Part shown: positions 16,524-24,623 of the stretch, one piece after another
Position numbering within the stretch: the stretch's first letter is position 1
Layout of the letters: the number at the start of each line of letters is the position of its first letter
Assembly (NCBI RefSeq): GCF_016785085.1
Contig: NZ_JAENHO010000025.1
Span: forward strand, 20,207-84,206
Length of the DNA stretch: 64,000 nucleotides
Source of the DNA: Paractinoplanes lichenicola
GTDB taxonomy: Bacteria > Actinomycetota > Actinomycetes > Mycobacteriales > Micromonosporaceae
Direction of reading: 5' to 3'
Made by a program: the position numbers and the translations under genes
The notes under the pieces: generated by a model
The model's database searches: none
What the model saw: only the letters and a program-made list of their open reading frames with translations
What the model was told of the DNA's origin: nothing

Positions 16524-18220
16524 CGCACCACCTCGGGGACGGCGGCGACCCGCTTGACCTGCCGGGCGACGCGCGCCACCACCGGGCCCTCCCACCGGGA
16601 CGGGAACGGCAGGTAGGCCGGCAGGAACTCGGCCAGCAACGCGGCCTGTTCGGGCACCGCGCTCGCGGAGGAGTCGGTGTCGTTGAGGCAGAACGCGTCG
16701 AGATGTCGCTTGTGCAGCAGCCGGGCCAGCTGGAACGGCGTCGCCGGGTCGGCCAGGTCGGTGTAGAGGTATTTGATCTGCCCGGGGGCGGCCCGGCCGG
16801 TCAGGTAGGCGTAGTACTGCTGCAGCGACGACAGCATGGCGATGTCGTCGGGATGCCGGAACTGGTGCGCGGCCGTCGATTCGACCTGCTCGGCGAAGCG
16901 CAGCTCGATCTCGGCCAGCACACTGCGCCGCGACGGGTGCGGGGTGTGCTTCATCTTGTGGGTCAGCACCCGGCCGAAGGCGCTCTGGATGAGCCGGCGG
17001 TTGTTCTTGCCGGCCGAGTCGGCGGGGGCGTCGGCGGTCGAGCGCGGCGCCGAGCCGACCAGCGCCCCCGAGGGGAAGAACCGGGTCAGCCCGCCGGGTG
17101 TGAAGAACAGCTCGGGCGCCACCGGCCGGCCCAGGAAGACGTCGTCGTTGAGATAGAGGAAGTGCTCGGCCAGCCCGGGGATGTGGTGCAGGCGCGACTC
17201 GATGGCCTGCGAGTTGAAGGTGGGCAGCCGCCCGGCGCCGCCGAAGATCTCGCGATGGCTGACCACGGTCAGGTCGGGGCGGGTGGTGTCGAGCCAGGGC
17301 GGCACCTGGTCGTCGGTGACCAGATAGACGTGCCGGATCCAGGGCGCGTACGCGTGCAGCGAGCGCAGCGAGTAGCGCAGCTCGTCGCGTGAGACGAACC
17401 GGGAGTCGTTGGCCGTCTGCCCGCTCGAACCGGTCACCCAGCCGTTCTCGCGCAGCGCCGCTGCCTTGCGCGCGTGCCAGGCTGGGTCGCCGCCGTCGAC
17501 CCACGTGTAGACGGCGTCGATCGGGAACGCCACGCGATCCGGGCTCACCATCGTGAACACCTCGCGCGTGCGATAGCGGCGGGTCGTGCCGGGCGCGCCG
17601 AACGGGCCGAACACCGGCTCGGCCACCACGATCTCGGGCTCGTCCACCGGCACCACGTCGGCCACCGGGTTGCTGCGCGGTCCGATCAGATTCCCGCCCT
17701 CACGCCGCCAGAACTCCACTTCGCACCCGTACGCGGTACCGAGCGTGAGACGGCCCTTCGGGTCGGTGACAGGCCAGCACACCCGTACGACCTGTCCCGG
17801 CCGCACGCGGTCGAGCCGGCCCTCGCCGTGGGCGGTCATCGTGGCCAGCGCGGCCATGGCCCGGGCGCGGTCGGCGGCGTCGATGGCCACACCCGTACGG
17901 GTCAGCGAGGCCACCGGAATCCGGAACCACTCGATGCCGGCGCTGCTCAGGGTGTCCAGCACGCGGTCGAGGTTCTCCCGGCGTACGGCGGCCGGGGTGG
18001 CCTCGAGGCGACGCCGGGCCGTGAGTCGCCCCGCAGGCGTGCGGACCCGCAGAGATGGCGCGTCGCCGATCGGCTTGAGCCGGGGGCGCGGACCGAGCGG
18101 CACGATCCGGCGGGCCACCCGCAGCCGGCTCGGCGGGGGCACGAGGGGCAGGAGGCGGTGCTGCAGGTGGTGGAGCAGGCGCCGCCGCACGGGCCAGGGC
18201 GCCAGCCGGATGATCCGCAC
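16520..18220 (-). CDS. Stealth-family sugar-phosphate transferase
   Basis: 566 residues from a GTG with GGAAGG 9 bp upstream; an ATG at 18331 would add 37 residues but has no ribosome site. The Stealth conserved regions appear in order: CR1 FPIDAVYTWVDGGDP, CR2 SRFVSRDELRYSLRSL ... HVYLVTDDQVPPWL, CR3 LPTFNSQAIESRLHHIPGL ... FLYLNDDVFLGRP, and a C-terminal CR4-like DTDSS. The N-terminal third is a variable domain. Stealth proteins transfer hexose-1-phosphates to make phosphate-linked capsule-like polymers. The UDP-sugar dehydrogenase gene downstream is coupled through ATGA. Confidence 0.9.
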   Translation of the reverse strand: MRIIRLAPWPVRRRLLHHLQHRLLPLVPPPSRLRVARRIVPLGPRPRLKPIGDAPSLRVRTPAGRLTARRRLEATPAAVRRENLDRVLDTLSSAGIEWFRIPVASLTRTGVAIDAADRARAMAALATMTAHGEGRLDRVRPGQVVRVCWPVTDPKGRLTLGTAYGCEVEFWRREGGNLIGPRSNPVADVVPVDEPEIVVAEPVFGPFGAPGTTRRYRTREVFTMVSPDRVAFPIDAVYTWVDGGDPAWHARKAAALRENGWVTGSSGQTANDSRFVSRDELRYSLRSLHAYAPWIRHVYLVTDDQVPPWLDTTRPDLTVVSHREIFGGAGRLPTFNSQAIESRLHHIPGLAEHFLYLNDDVFLGRPVAPELFFTPGGLTRFFPSGALVGSAPRSTADAPADSAGKNNRRLIQSAFGRVLTHKMKHTPHPSRRSVLAEIELRFAEQVESTAAHQFRHPDDIAMLSSLQQYYAYLTGRAAPGQIKYLYTDLADPATPFQLARLLHKRHLDAFCLNDTDSSASAVPEQAALLAEFLPAYLPFPSRWEGPVVARVARQVKRVAAVPEVVR

Positions 18221-18421
18221 GCCGTCGTCCTTCCGCCGGGTCCGTTCGGTCACGACCCCCAACGGGCCCGCCTGCCAGAAGTTGCGGCGCGTCGTCGGCG
18301 TTACGCCTTGAATGGGTGGTATAGGGGGCATATCGGACAGCGGCTCAGGGTTACCACCGATGCGCGAGGTTGCCGTGGTGAGTCATGGTGGAGTCCGCAG
18401 CTTCGACTCGGGGAGGCCGAG

Positions 18422-18652
18422 ATGGGTAAGGCCGTAGCGTTTCTGGTGGCACTGATCGCCGGAGTGATCGTGGTCGGCTGGGTGGTCAGCTCGTTGCTCG
18501 GGCCGGCCCTGTTCTACCTGATCGTGGGCGCGCTCGCGGTCGGCGGAGGCTATTACCTCTACACGAAGGCCAAGAAGTCGATCGCCCCCGGCACGCGCAC
18601 GCAGCGCCGGATCGAGGCGGCGACCAAGACGTACCGGATGCGGAACCGGTGA
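18422..18652 (+). CDS. Small two-helix membrane protein
   Basis: 76 residues from an ATG with GGGGAGG 6 bp upstream. Two adjoining hydrophobic segments (AVAFLVALIAGVIVVGWVVS and ALFYLIVGALAVGGGYYLY) are followed by a basic tail (AKKSIAPGTRTQRRIEAATKTYRMRNR). Located 69 bp before ffh and co-directional. Looks like a conserved actinobacterial small membrane protein of unknown function. Confidence 0.72.
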   Translation: MGKAVAFLVALIAGVIVVGWVVSSLLGPALFYLIVGALAVGGGYYLYTKAKKSIAPGTRTQRRIEAATKTYRMRNR

Positions 18653-18721
18653 GGCTCCTCCCGGGCGGCTAGGCTCTATGTAAGACCACCCGGCTGAGCT
18701 GACTAAAAGGACCACTGCGCC

Positions 18722-20284
18722 GTGTTTGACACTTTGAGTGACCGCCTCTCCGGCATCTTCACCAAGCTCCGGGGCAAGGGCAAGCTCACCGACGCCGACA
18801 TCGACGCCACCGCTCGCGAGATCCGTCTCGCGCTGCTGGAGGCCGATGTCGCGCTGCCCGTGGTCAAGGCCTTCATCTTCAACGTCAAGGAGCGCGCCCG
18901 GGGGGCCGAGGTCTCCCAGGCGCTCAACCCGGCGCAGCAGATCATCAAGATCGTCCACGAGGAGCTCATCAACATCCTCGGCGGCGAGGGCCGGCGGCTG
19001 GTGTTCGCCAAGCAGCCGCCCACGGTGATCATGCTGGCCGGCCTCCAGGGCGCCGGCAAGACGACGCTGGCCGGCAAGCTGTCGCGCTGGCTCAAGGGCC
19101 AGGGTCACCAGCCCCTGCTGGTCGCGGCCGACCTGCAGCGCCCCAACGCGGTCAATCAGCTCCAGGTGGTCGGCGGCCGGGCGGGCGTCGACGTCTACGC
19201 GCCCGAGCCCGGCAGCGGCGTCGGCGACCCGGTCAAGGTCGCGAAGGACTCGATCGAGGTCGCCAAGCGCACGGCCAAAGACATCGTCATCGTCGACACC
19301 GCCGGCCGTCTCGGCATCGACGAGGAGATGATGCAGCAGGCCCGCGACATCCGCGACGCCGTCGAGCCCGACGAGGTCCTCTTCGTCATCGACGCCATGG
19401 TCGGTCAGGACGCGGTGCAGACCGCCGAGGCGTTCCGTGACGGCGTCGGGGTCACCGGCGTGGTGCTCTCGAAGCTCGACGGTGACGCCCGCGGTGGTGC
19501 CGCCCTCTCCGTCCGGCACGTCACGGGCGAGCCGATCCTCTTCGCCTCCACGGGCGAGAAGCTCGAGGACTTCGACCTCTTCCACCCCGACCGGATGGCC
19601 AGCCGCATCCTGGGCATGGGTGACGTTCTGACCCTCATCGAGCAGGCCGAGCAGGCCTTCGACGAGGATCAGAAGGAGAAGATGACCGGCAAGCTGCTGG
19701 CCGGCGAGACCTTCACCCTGGAAGACTTCCTCGACCAGCTCATCGCCGTGCGGCGGATGGGCCCGATCGCCAACATCCTCGGCATGATGCCGGGCATGGG
19801 CCAGATGAAGGACCAGCTGGCCGAGCTCGACGACAGCCATTTCGACCGGGTCACCGCGATCATCCGCTCGATGACCCCGGCCGAGCGCAGCAACCCCAAG
19901 ATCCTCAACGGCTCCCGCCGCGCCCGCATCGCCAACGGCTCCGGCGTCACGGTGATGGACGTCAACCAGCTGCTCAACCGCTTCGCCGACGCGCAGAAGA
20001 TGATGAAGCAGATGAGCGGCATGATGGGCCTGCCCGGCGGCGGCCGGCGCAAGGCCACGAAGAGCCCGAAAAACAAGCGCAAGGGCACCAAGGGCGGCAA
20101 CAACCGACCCCGCACGGGCGGCGGCGGCCTGCCCGCGGGCTTCCCCGGCGGCATGCCCCAGCTCCCGCCCGGCCTCGACCCCAACGCCCTCGGCGGCGCC
20201 GGTGGTGCCGGCGGCTTCAACCTGCCGAATCTCGACTTCAACAAGCTGATGAAGCAGCAAAAAGACGACAAGGACAAGCGCTGA
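18722..20284 (+). CDS. ffh: Signal recognition particle GTPase Ffh
   Basis: 520 residues, GTG start after AAAGGA. The N domain helix bundle (1-85) is followed by the NG GTPase: G1 loop GLQGAGKTT near 107-115, VAADLQRPNAVNQL, DTAGR near 191, and SKLDGDARGGAALS near 249. The methionine-rich M domain (about 330-450: GMMPGMGQM, MMKQMSGMMG) binds 4.5S RNA and signal sequences. The tail is Gly/Lys-rich and longer than in E. coli. Delivers nascent membrane proteins to FtsY and the Sec channel. Confidence 0.98.
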   Translation: MFDTLSDRLSGIFTKLRGKGKLTDADIDATAREIRLALLEADVALPVVKAFIFNVKERARGAEVSQALNPAQQIIKIVHEELINILGGEGRRLVFAKQPPTVIMLAGLQGAGKTTLAGKLSRWLKGQGHQPLLVAADLQRPNAVNQLQVVGGRAGVDVYAPEPGSGVGDPVKVAKDSIEVAKRTAKDIVIVDTAGRLGIDEEMMQQARDIRDAVEPDEVLFVIDAMVGQDAVQTAEAFRDGVGVTGVVLSKLDGDARGGAALSVRHVTGEPILFASTGEKLEDFDLFHPDRMASRILGMGDVLTLIEQAEQAFDEDQKEKMTGKLLAGETFTLEDFLDQLIAVRRMGPIANILGMMPGMGQMKDQLAELDDSHFDRVTAIIRSMTPAERSNPKILNGSRRARIANGSGVTVMDVNQLLNRFADAQKMMKQMSGMMGLPGGGRRKATKSPKNKRKGTKGGNNRPRTGGGGLPAGFPGGMPQLPPGLDPNALGGAGGAGGFNLPNLDFNKLMKQQKDDKDKR

Positions 20285-20346
20285 CAACCGATTGGTGATC
20301 TAGACATGGGTACAGTAGTCTCGTGACACCCCCTGAGGAGGTCCCG

Positions 20347-20946
20347 ATGACTGCGGCCCTACAGCTGCCGAGCCTGCTGGATGAAAAGCAGGACTGGACC
20401 GTCGACGACCTGGCGAGCCTTCCCAAGGATCTTCGCTATGAGTTGATCGACGGAAGGTTGATCTTGCCGTCCCCGACGATGCTTCATCAAGAACTGTGCT
20501 GGGAGCTGGTCCGCATGCTCCTGCCGAACTGTCCGCCTGGATACAAGCCGGTCATCGACCTGTCGTTGGAGGTCGACCGGCGAAACGAGCCTCGACCGGA
20601 CGTCGTGGTGCTGCGGAAAGAATACCGCCGCCGCACTCCGGCTCCGGTCGACGGTGCGCTACTCGTCCTCGAGGTGGTTTCGCCGACCTCTCGCGTCCGT
20701 GACATGAACGCGAAATGGAAGGTCTACGCGGCTAACCGCGTGACCACCTACCTGCTGGTCGACCCGTTGTTCGAGGATGGTGTCGTGCTGACTGAGTACC
20801 GCCTCGGCGAGAACGGCCAGTACGAGACGATCACCAGTACGAGCAAGGTATTCGCCACGGATGTCCCCTATCCGATCAGCATCGACGTGCCGGCGCTGAC
20901 CGCGCTCCGCGACGAGGAAGACGACCAGGCTCCGGACAATTCATGA
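20347..20946 (+). CDS. Uma2-family (DUF820) endonuclease-like protein A
   Basis: 199 residues from the ATG at 20347, 5 bp after GAGGAGG; an upstream in-frame GTG at 20323 is possible. Uma2 signature features: RYELIDGRLI near the start, RPDVVVLRKE in the middle, LLVLEVVSPTSRVRDMNAKWKVYAANRVTTYLLVDP. These supply the D...ExV/K core of PD-(D/E)XK-like nucleases. Uma2 proteins expand in actinobacteria and cyanobacteria; their biological role is unclear. Overlaps the next Uma2 gene by 4 bp (ATGA). Confidence 0.9.
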   Translation: MTAALQLPSLLDEKQDWTVDDLASLPKDLRYELIDGRLILPSPTMLHQELCWELVRMLLPNCPPGYKPVIDLSLEVDRRNEPRPDVVVLRKEYRRRTPAPVDGALLVLEVVSPTSRVRDMNAKWKVYAANRVTTYLLVDPLFEDGVVLTEYRLGENGQYETITSTSKVFATDVPYPISIDVPALTALRDEEDDQAPDNS

Positions 20947-21515
20947 TTGGCGGCGGCATTCGCCTTACGATCGATGACGTCGAGGACTTTCCGGAGGAGT
21001 CGCGCTTCGAACTGCTCGACGGAAAAATTGTCCGTCCGCCGCCACCCTTCCCCATTCATCAGATCCACTTGGCTGATGTCATGTTTGCTCTTGACGCGCA
21101 CGTGCCGAGGTCCTGCATGATCAGCCACCGGCAGGCCGTTCTGCTCGACCGTCACAACATGCCATTTGTCGACGTGGCCGCCATCCGCGTGGAAGCCGCG
21201 TTGACCTCCCCGGTGCCCGCCGTGGATGTACTGGTCGCGGTCGAGGTGCTGTCTGACTGGTCCGAGAGCACCGACCGGGCACTGAAGAAGCAGCTTTATG
21301 CGCGCGCGGCCATACCGGCCTACTGGCTCGTCGATCCTCTGGGCGATTCCGTTACAGTCACACAGTTTCGGCTTGACCGAAATGGCCACTACCGCGGGCG
21401 TCTCCACTGCGCTGACGTTGCCGTGATCGATCAGCCTTGGCCGGTCACCCTGGATCTGTCCGCGATGACCCGTACGCGGAACCGTATCCGGGCGGCTGCT
21501 CGTTCGGACGGGTGA
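20943..21515 (+). CDS. Uma2-family (DUF820) endonuclease-like protein B
   Basis: 190 residues. Second Uma2 protein in tandem, starting in the last codons of the first. Shows SRFELLDGKIVRPPP, FVDVAAIRVE (the position where others have PDVVV), VLVAVEVLSDWSESTDRALKKQLYARAAIPAYWLVDP. The lone PDxx-to-VDVA change alters one of the presumed metal-binding positions, though the acidic residue remains. The two proteins may act as a heterodimer or be a simple duplication that has diverged widely. Confidence 0.88.
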   Translation: MIGGGIRLTIDDVEDFPEESRFELLDGKIVRPPPPFPIHQIHLADVMFALDAHVPRSCMISHRQAVLLDRHNMPFVDVAAIRVEAALTSPVPAVDVLVAVEVLSDWSESTDRALKKQLYARAAIPAYWLVDPLGDSVTVTQFRLDRNGHYRGRLHCADVAVIDQPWPVTLDLSAMTRTRNRIRAAARSDG

Positions 21516-21540
21516 CGGGCTGATCGGGTAGGACTGTTGT

Positions 21541-22620
21541 ATGGCGTTGCATGTGCGTGGGGCGGTTCTGCCGGACGGTGAAGTCAGGGACCTCTGGCTG
21601 GTGGGGGACACGGTCACCTACGAGCCCGTACGGGGTGCCGAGACGATCAGTGACGGCGGTTTCATCGTGCCGGGGCTGGTCGACGCGCATTGTCATCTAG
21701 GGATCGCGTTCGGAGCCAAGCCGATCACCAGCCTCGATCAGGCGCGCGAGCTGGCGGCGACCGATCGGGACGCGGGAGTTCTGGCCCTGCGCGACGCGGG
21801 CTCGCCCTATCCCTATCCCGAGCTGGAGGATGAGGACGGCATCCCCCGGCTGGCCCGGGCCGGCCGGCATGTGGCGGCGCCGCGGCGATATCTGCGTGAC
21901 GTGGGTGTCGAGGTCGAGGGTGAGGCCGACGTGCGGGCCGCCGTGACCGAGCAGGCCAAGGCGGGCAACGGGTGGGTCAAGCTGGTCGGCGACTGGATCT
22001 CGCGGGACGCCGGCGACCTGGCGCCCTCGTGGGACGCGAACACCATGGCGGCGGCCGTCGAGGCGGCGCACGCGGCGGGGGCGCGGGCCGCCGTGCACAC
22101 GTTCTCCGAGGAGGGCGTCGAGCTCATGGTGCGGGCCGGGGTCGACTCGGTCGAGCACGGCACGGGGTTGTCGCTCGACCTGATCGACGAGATGGCCCGG
22201 CGGGGCACGGCGCTGGTGCCCACGATGATCAACATCCGGACCTTCGGCGGGATCGCCGATCGGGCCCGGGGCAAGTTCGACACGTACGCCGACCACATGG
22301 TCGCGCTGCAGGAACGGTTCCCGTCGGTCGTCCGGGCCGCGTACGAGGCCGGGGTGCCGATCTATGTGGGCACCGATGCCGGCGGCGGGATCCGGCACGG
22401 GCTGGTCGCCGAGGAGATGCTGATTTTGCAGGAGGCCGGGCTGCCCGCCGAGGAGATCCTGGCCAGTGCCTCGTGGCGGGCCCGCGAGTGGCTGGGCTTC
22501 CCGGGGCTGGTCGAGGGCGGGCTGGCCGACCTGGTCGTCTACGAGACCGACCCGCGCGCGGACCTGCGAGTGGTCCGCGCGCCGAGCCGGATCGTGCTCA
22601 AGGGCAGGGTCGTGCGATAA
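21541..22620 (+). CDS. Metal-dependent amidohydrolase
   Basis: 359 residues. Amidohydrolase superfamily: DAHCHLG supplies the first metal-binding His pair near residue 50. WVKLVGDW supplies the Lys normally carboxylated or bridging. VHTFSEEGVELMVRAGVDSVEHG gives two further His positions, and YVGTDAGGGIRHG supplies the catalytic Asp. LADLVVY near the end is the usual second half of the composite beta-sandwich. Closest in style to imidazolonepropionase-like or prolidase-type amidohydrolases. Substrate unknown. The gene stands alone after the Uma2 pair, 25 bp downstream. Confidence 0.87.
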   Translation: MALHVRGAVLPDGEVRDLWLVGDTVTYEPVRGAETISDGGFIVPGLVDAHCHLGIAFGAKPITSLDQARELAATDRDAGVLALRDAGSPYPYPELEDEDGIPRLARAGRHVAAPRRYLRDVGVEVEGEADVRAAVTEQAKAGNGWVKLVGDWISRDAGDLAPSWDANTMAAAVEAAHAAGARAAVHTFSEEGVELMVRAGVDSVEHGTGLSLDLIDEMARRGTALVPTMINIRTFGGIADRARGKFDTYADHMVALQERFPSVVRAAYEAGVPIYVGTDAGGGIRHGLVAEEMLILQEAGLPAEEILASASWRAREWLGFPGLVEGGLADLVVYETDPRADLRVVRAPSRIVLKGRVVR

Positions 22621-22626
22621 GCACGG

Positions 22627-24045
22627 TCATCGTTTGAGCTGGTAGATCCGCACGTCCTTCGCGGTCGGACAGACGAGCCGGTCGGGGGTGTGCACGCACG
22701 GGCCGGTTCGCGCGGGCAGGGTGCCGAGCCGGCTGACCGCGCCGTAGGGGGCGTTCACGACCGATACCTCGCCCCCGGTCAGCGGCGGCATGACCACCGC
22801 ATAGCCGCCGTCCAGCCACTCGAGATCCCCGTCCGCGGTGCGGAACACCTCGCGCCCGTTGCCGTCCAGCATGGCGGCCGGGCCGCCTTCGCCGCCGACC
22901 AGGATGTCGAGGCCGTAAGCGGCGATCGAACCGGTGCTCGGTCCGGGCACCGACCAGAGCACTGAGCCCCGTACAGCGTCGATCAACAGCACCCGGGTCG
23001 TCTCGCCCTCACGGTCGAGCAGGCAGACGCCCGGATCGCAGACGGCCATGCCGCCGGACGAGTGACCGAGCTCCCCTCGGAAGACCTTCTTCGAGGCGCC
23101 GGTGCCCAGGTCGGTGACGACCACCCGGTACGGATCGACGTCGCAGCACCCCGGACCGTCGTCGTACAGCTTGCCGTCGTACGCGATCAATGAGCCGGGC
23201 GGCGCGCCCTGCGGAGGCGAGACCGGCGTCGTCGTCCGCTGCACGTCGCCGCTGACGATGTCGCGCAACTCCACCTTGCCCGAGCGCCGTACGACCACCA
23301 GCCGGTTGTCGGTGTACCCGTCCTGGAGCTGCTCCTGCCCGAAGACGCGCATGCCGAGCACCTGGTCGACCTTGTCGGCGCTCGGGGCGATCGACCACAG
23401 TTCCTGTCCGGTCTTCAGCTCGTAGGCGTCGACTCGGCCCGTCTGGTCGTTCCGCTGGACCAGCACCCGCTGGTGCACGACCCATTCGCCCAGGTGGCTG
23501 CCCGTGAAGTCCCAGCGCCGGCTGCCGTCGGCCGGATCGAGCACCCAGGTCCGTCCGCCGCCCGAGCTGACCAGCACCGCGTCGTCCGTAGCGCTGACGA
23601 ACGCGCCCAGGTCCTGCGAGGTCTCGAACCCCTCGACCCGCCACACGACCTCGCCCGTACGCGCGTCGGCGGCGACGACCGCGATCTTGTCCCCGACCTT
23701 CCACGCGTCGTAGACGCGGCCCTTCACGATCACCGGACTGGTCTCGTTGACCGTCCGCCCGTACGGGATCGGCTTGCCCACCATCGGCAACGGGCCGGCC
23801 GCGACAGTGGTGCTGGTGACGGTGGGCGAAGGTGTGGGCGCGACGGTCTTCTGGTCGGCCCACCGCTCGGGACTGGCCAGCACGCCGACGCCGGCGGCCA
23901 CCACACACACGGCCGCAGCCGCCGCGACGATGCCGTTGCGGCTGCGCTGCCGTCCGCGCCGGCGAGCCTCGGCGGCGGTGCGGAGCGGGATCGCGTCGGC
24001 CTCGCGGGCGACCGAGGCGAAGATGTCGTCGAGATCAGTTGGCAT
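22627..24045 (-). CDS. Membrane-anchored PQQ-like beta-propeller protein, sigma-factor linked
   Basis: 472 residues. A short cytoplasmic part (LDDIFASVAREADAIPLR) and a basic stretch precede one transmembrane helix (NGIVAAAAAVCVVAAGVGVLA, about 38-58). A Thr/Pro-rich linker and an extracytoplasmic propeller follow, with repeated blades such as ADARTGEVVWRVEG, DPADGSRRWDFTG and ELKTGQELWSI. ATG lies inside the end of the sigma factor gene (11-bp overlap). The position fits an anti-sigma-like or sensor partner, but the cytoplasmic part has no zinc-binding HxxxCxxC motif, so a classic ZAS anti-sigma fold is not supported. Confidence 0.75.
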   Translation of the reverse strand: MPTDLDDIFASVAREADAIPLRTAAEARRRGRQRSRNGIVAAAAAVCVVAAGVGVLASPERWADQKTVAPTPSPTVTSTTVAAGPLPMVGKPIPYGRTVNETSPVIVKGRVYDAWKVGDKIAVVAADARTGEVVWRVEGFETSQDLGAFVSATDDAVLVSSGGGRTWVLDPADGSRRWDFTGSHLGEWVVHQRVLVQRNDQTGRVDAYELKTGQELWSIAPSADKVDQVLGMRVFGQEQLQDGYTDNRLVVVRRSGKVELRDIVSGDVQRTTTPVSPPQGAPPGSLIAYDGKLYDDGPGCCDVDPYRVVVTDLGTGASKKVFRGELGHSSGGMAVCDPGVCLLDREGETTRVLLIDAVRGSVLWSVPGPSTGSIAAYGLDILVGGEGGPAAMLDGNGREVFRTADGDLEWLDGGYAVVMPPLTGGEVSVVNAPYGAVSRLGTLPARTGPCVHTPDRLVCPTAKDVRIYQLKR

Positions 24046-24547
24046 CGTCGGCTCCGTTCGTGGCCAGGGCGGGTGTCTCGCCGAGGGCGGCCGCGAGCTG
24101 GGTCCGGCCCCTCGACAGCCACGACTTGACCGTGCCGATCGTCGCGCCGGTCTCGTGGGCGATCTCGGCCACAGACCGGTCGAGCAGGTAGTGCAGGGCC
24201 AAGGCGCGCCGGTGCACCATCGGCAACGTGCGCATCGCGCGAATCAGCAGCACCGTGTTCTCCGAGGGTGGTGGCGAGTGTTGCGGTGGTGGTTCGGCCG
24301 CGGCCCGGGCCCGTCTTACGCCGAGGCGCCGCCACCGGTCGGTCGAGAGCCGGTTGACCACGAGCCGTAACCAGGCCTCGCGGTCCTCGTAATCCACGAG
24401 CTGCCGCCAGCGCTGCCAGGCCCGCGCGTACGCCTCCTGCACGAGGTCCTGCGCGTCGCCCGGGTCACCGGTCAGCCCGTACGCGTATCTGGCCAGGCGC
24501 CGGGAGGTGTCCCGGTAGAAGTCGTCGAAGTCCGCTGTCGTTGTCAT
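24035..24547 (-). CDS. ECF sigma factor, SigE (SigE-70) family
   Basis: 170 residues from the ATG at 24547, preceded by GGAAGG and GGTGGGG; an upstream in-frame extension to 24640 has poor coding character. Region 2: FYRDTSRRLARYAYGLTGDPGDAQDLVQEAYARAWQRW. Region 4 is an HTH: ALHYLLDRSVAEIAHETGATIGTVKSWLSRGR. Typical of the actinobacterial SigE-70 subgroup. It overlaps the downstream beta-propeller gene and is divergent from proS (77 bp apart). Confidence 0.92.
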   Translation of the reverse strand: MTTTADFDDFYRDTSRRLARYAYGLTGDPGDAQDLVQEAYARAWQRWRQLVDYEDREAWLRLVVNRLSTDRWRRLGVRRARAAAEPPPQHSPPPSENTVLLIRAMRTLPMVHRRALALHYLLDRSVAEIAHETGATIGTVKSWLSRGRTQLAAALGETPALATNGADDAN

Positions 24548-24623
24548 CCCCACCGCCCTTCCACCTAGGACACGACATGCCCTCCCGCAGGGTTGCGCAC
24601 GGACGCGACTAGGATGTCGCCTC

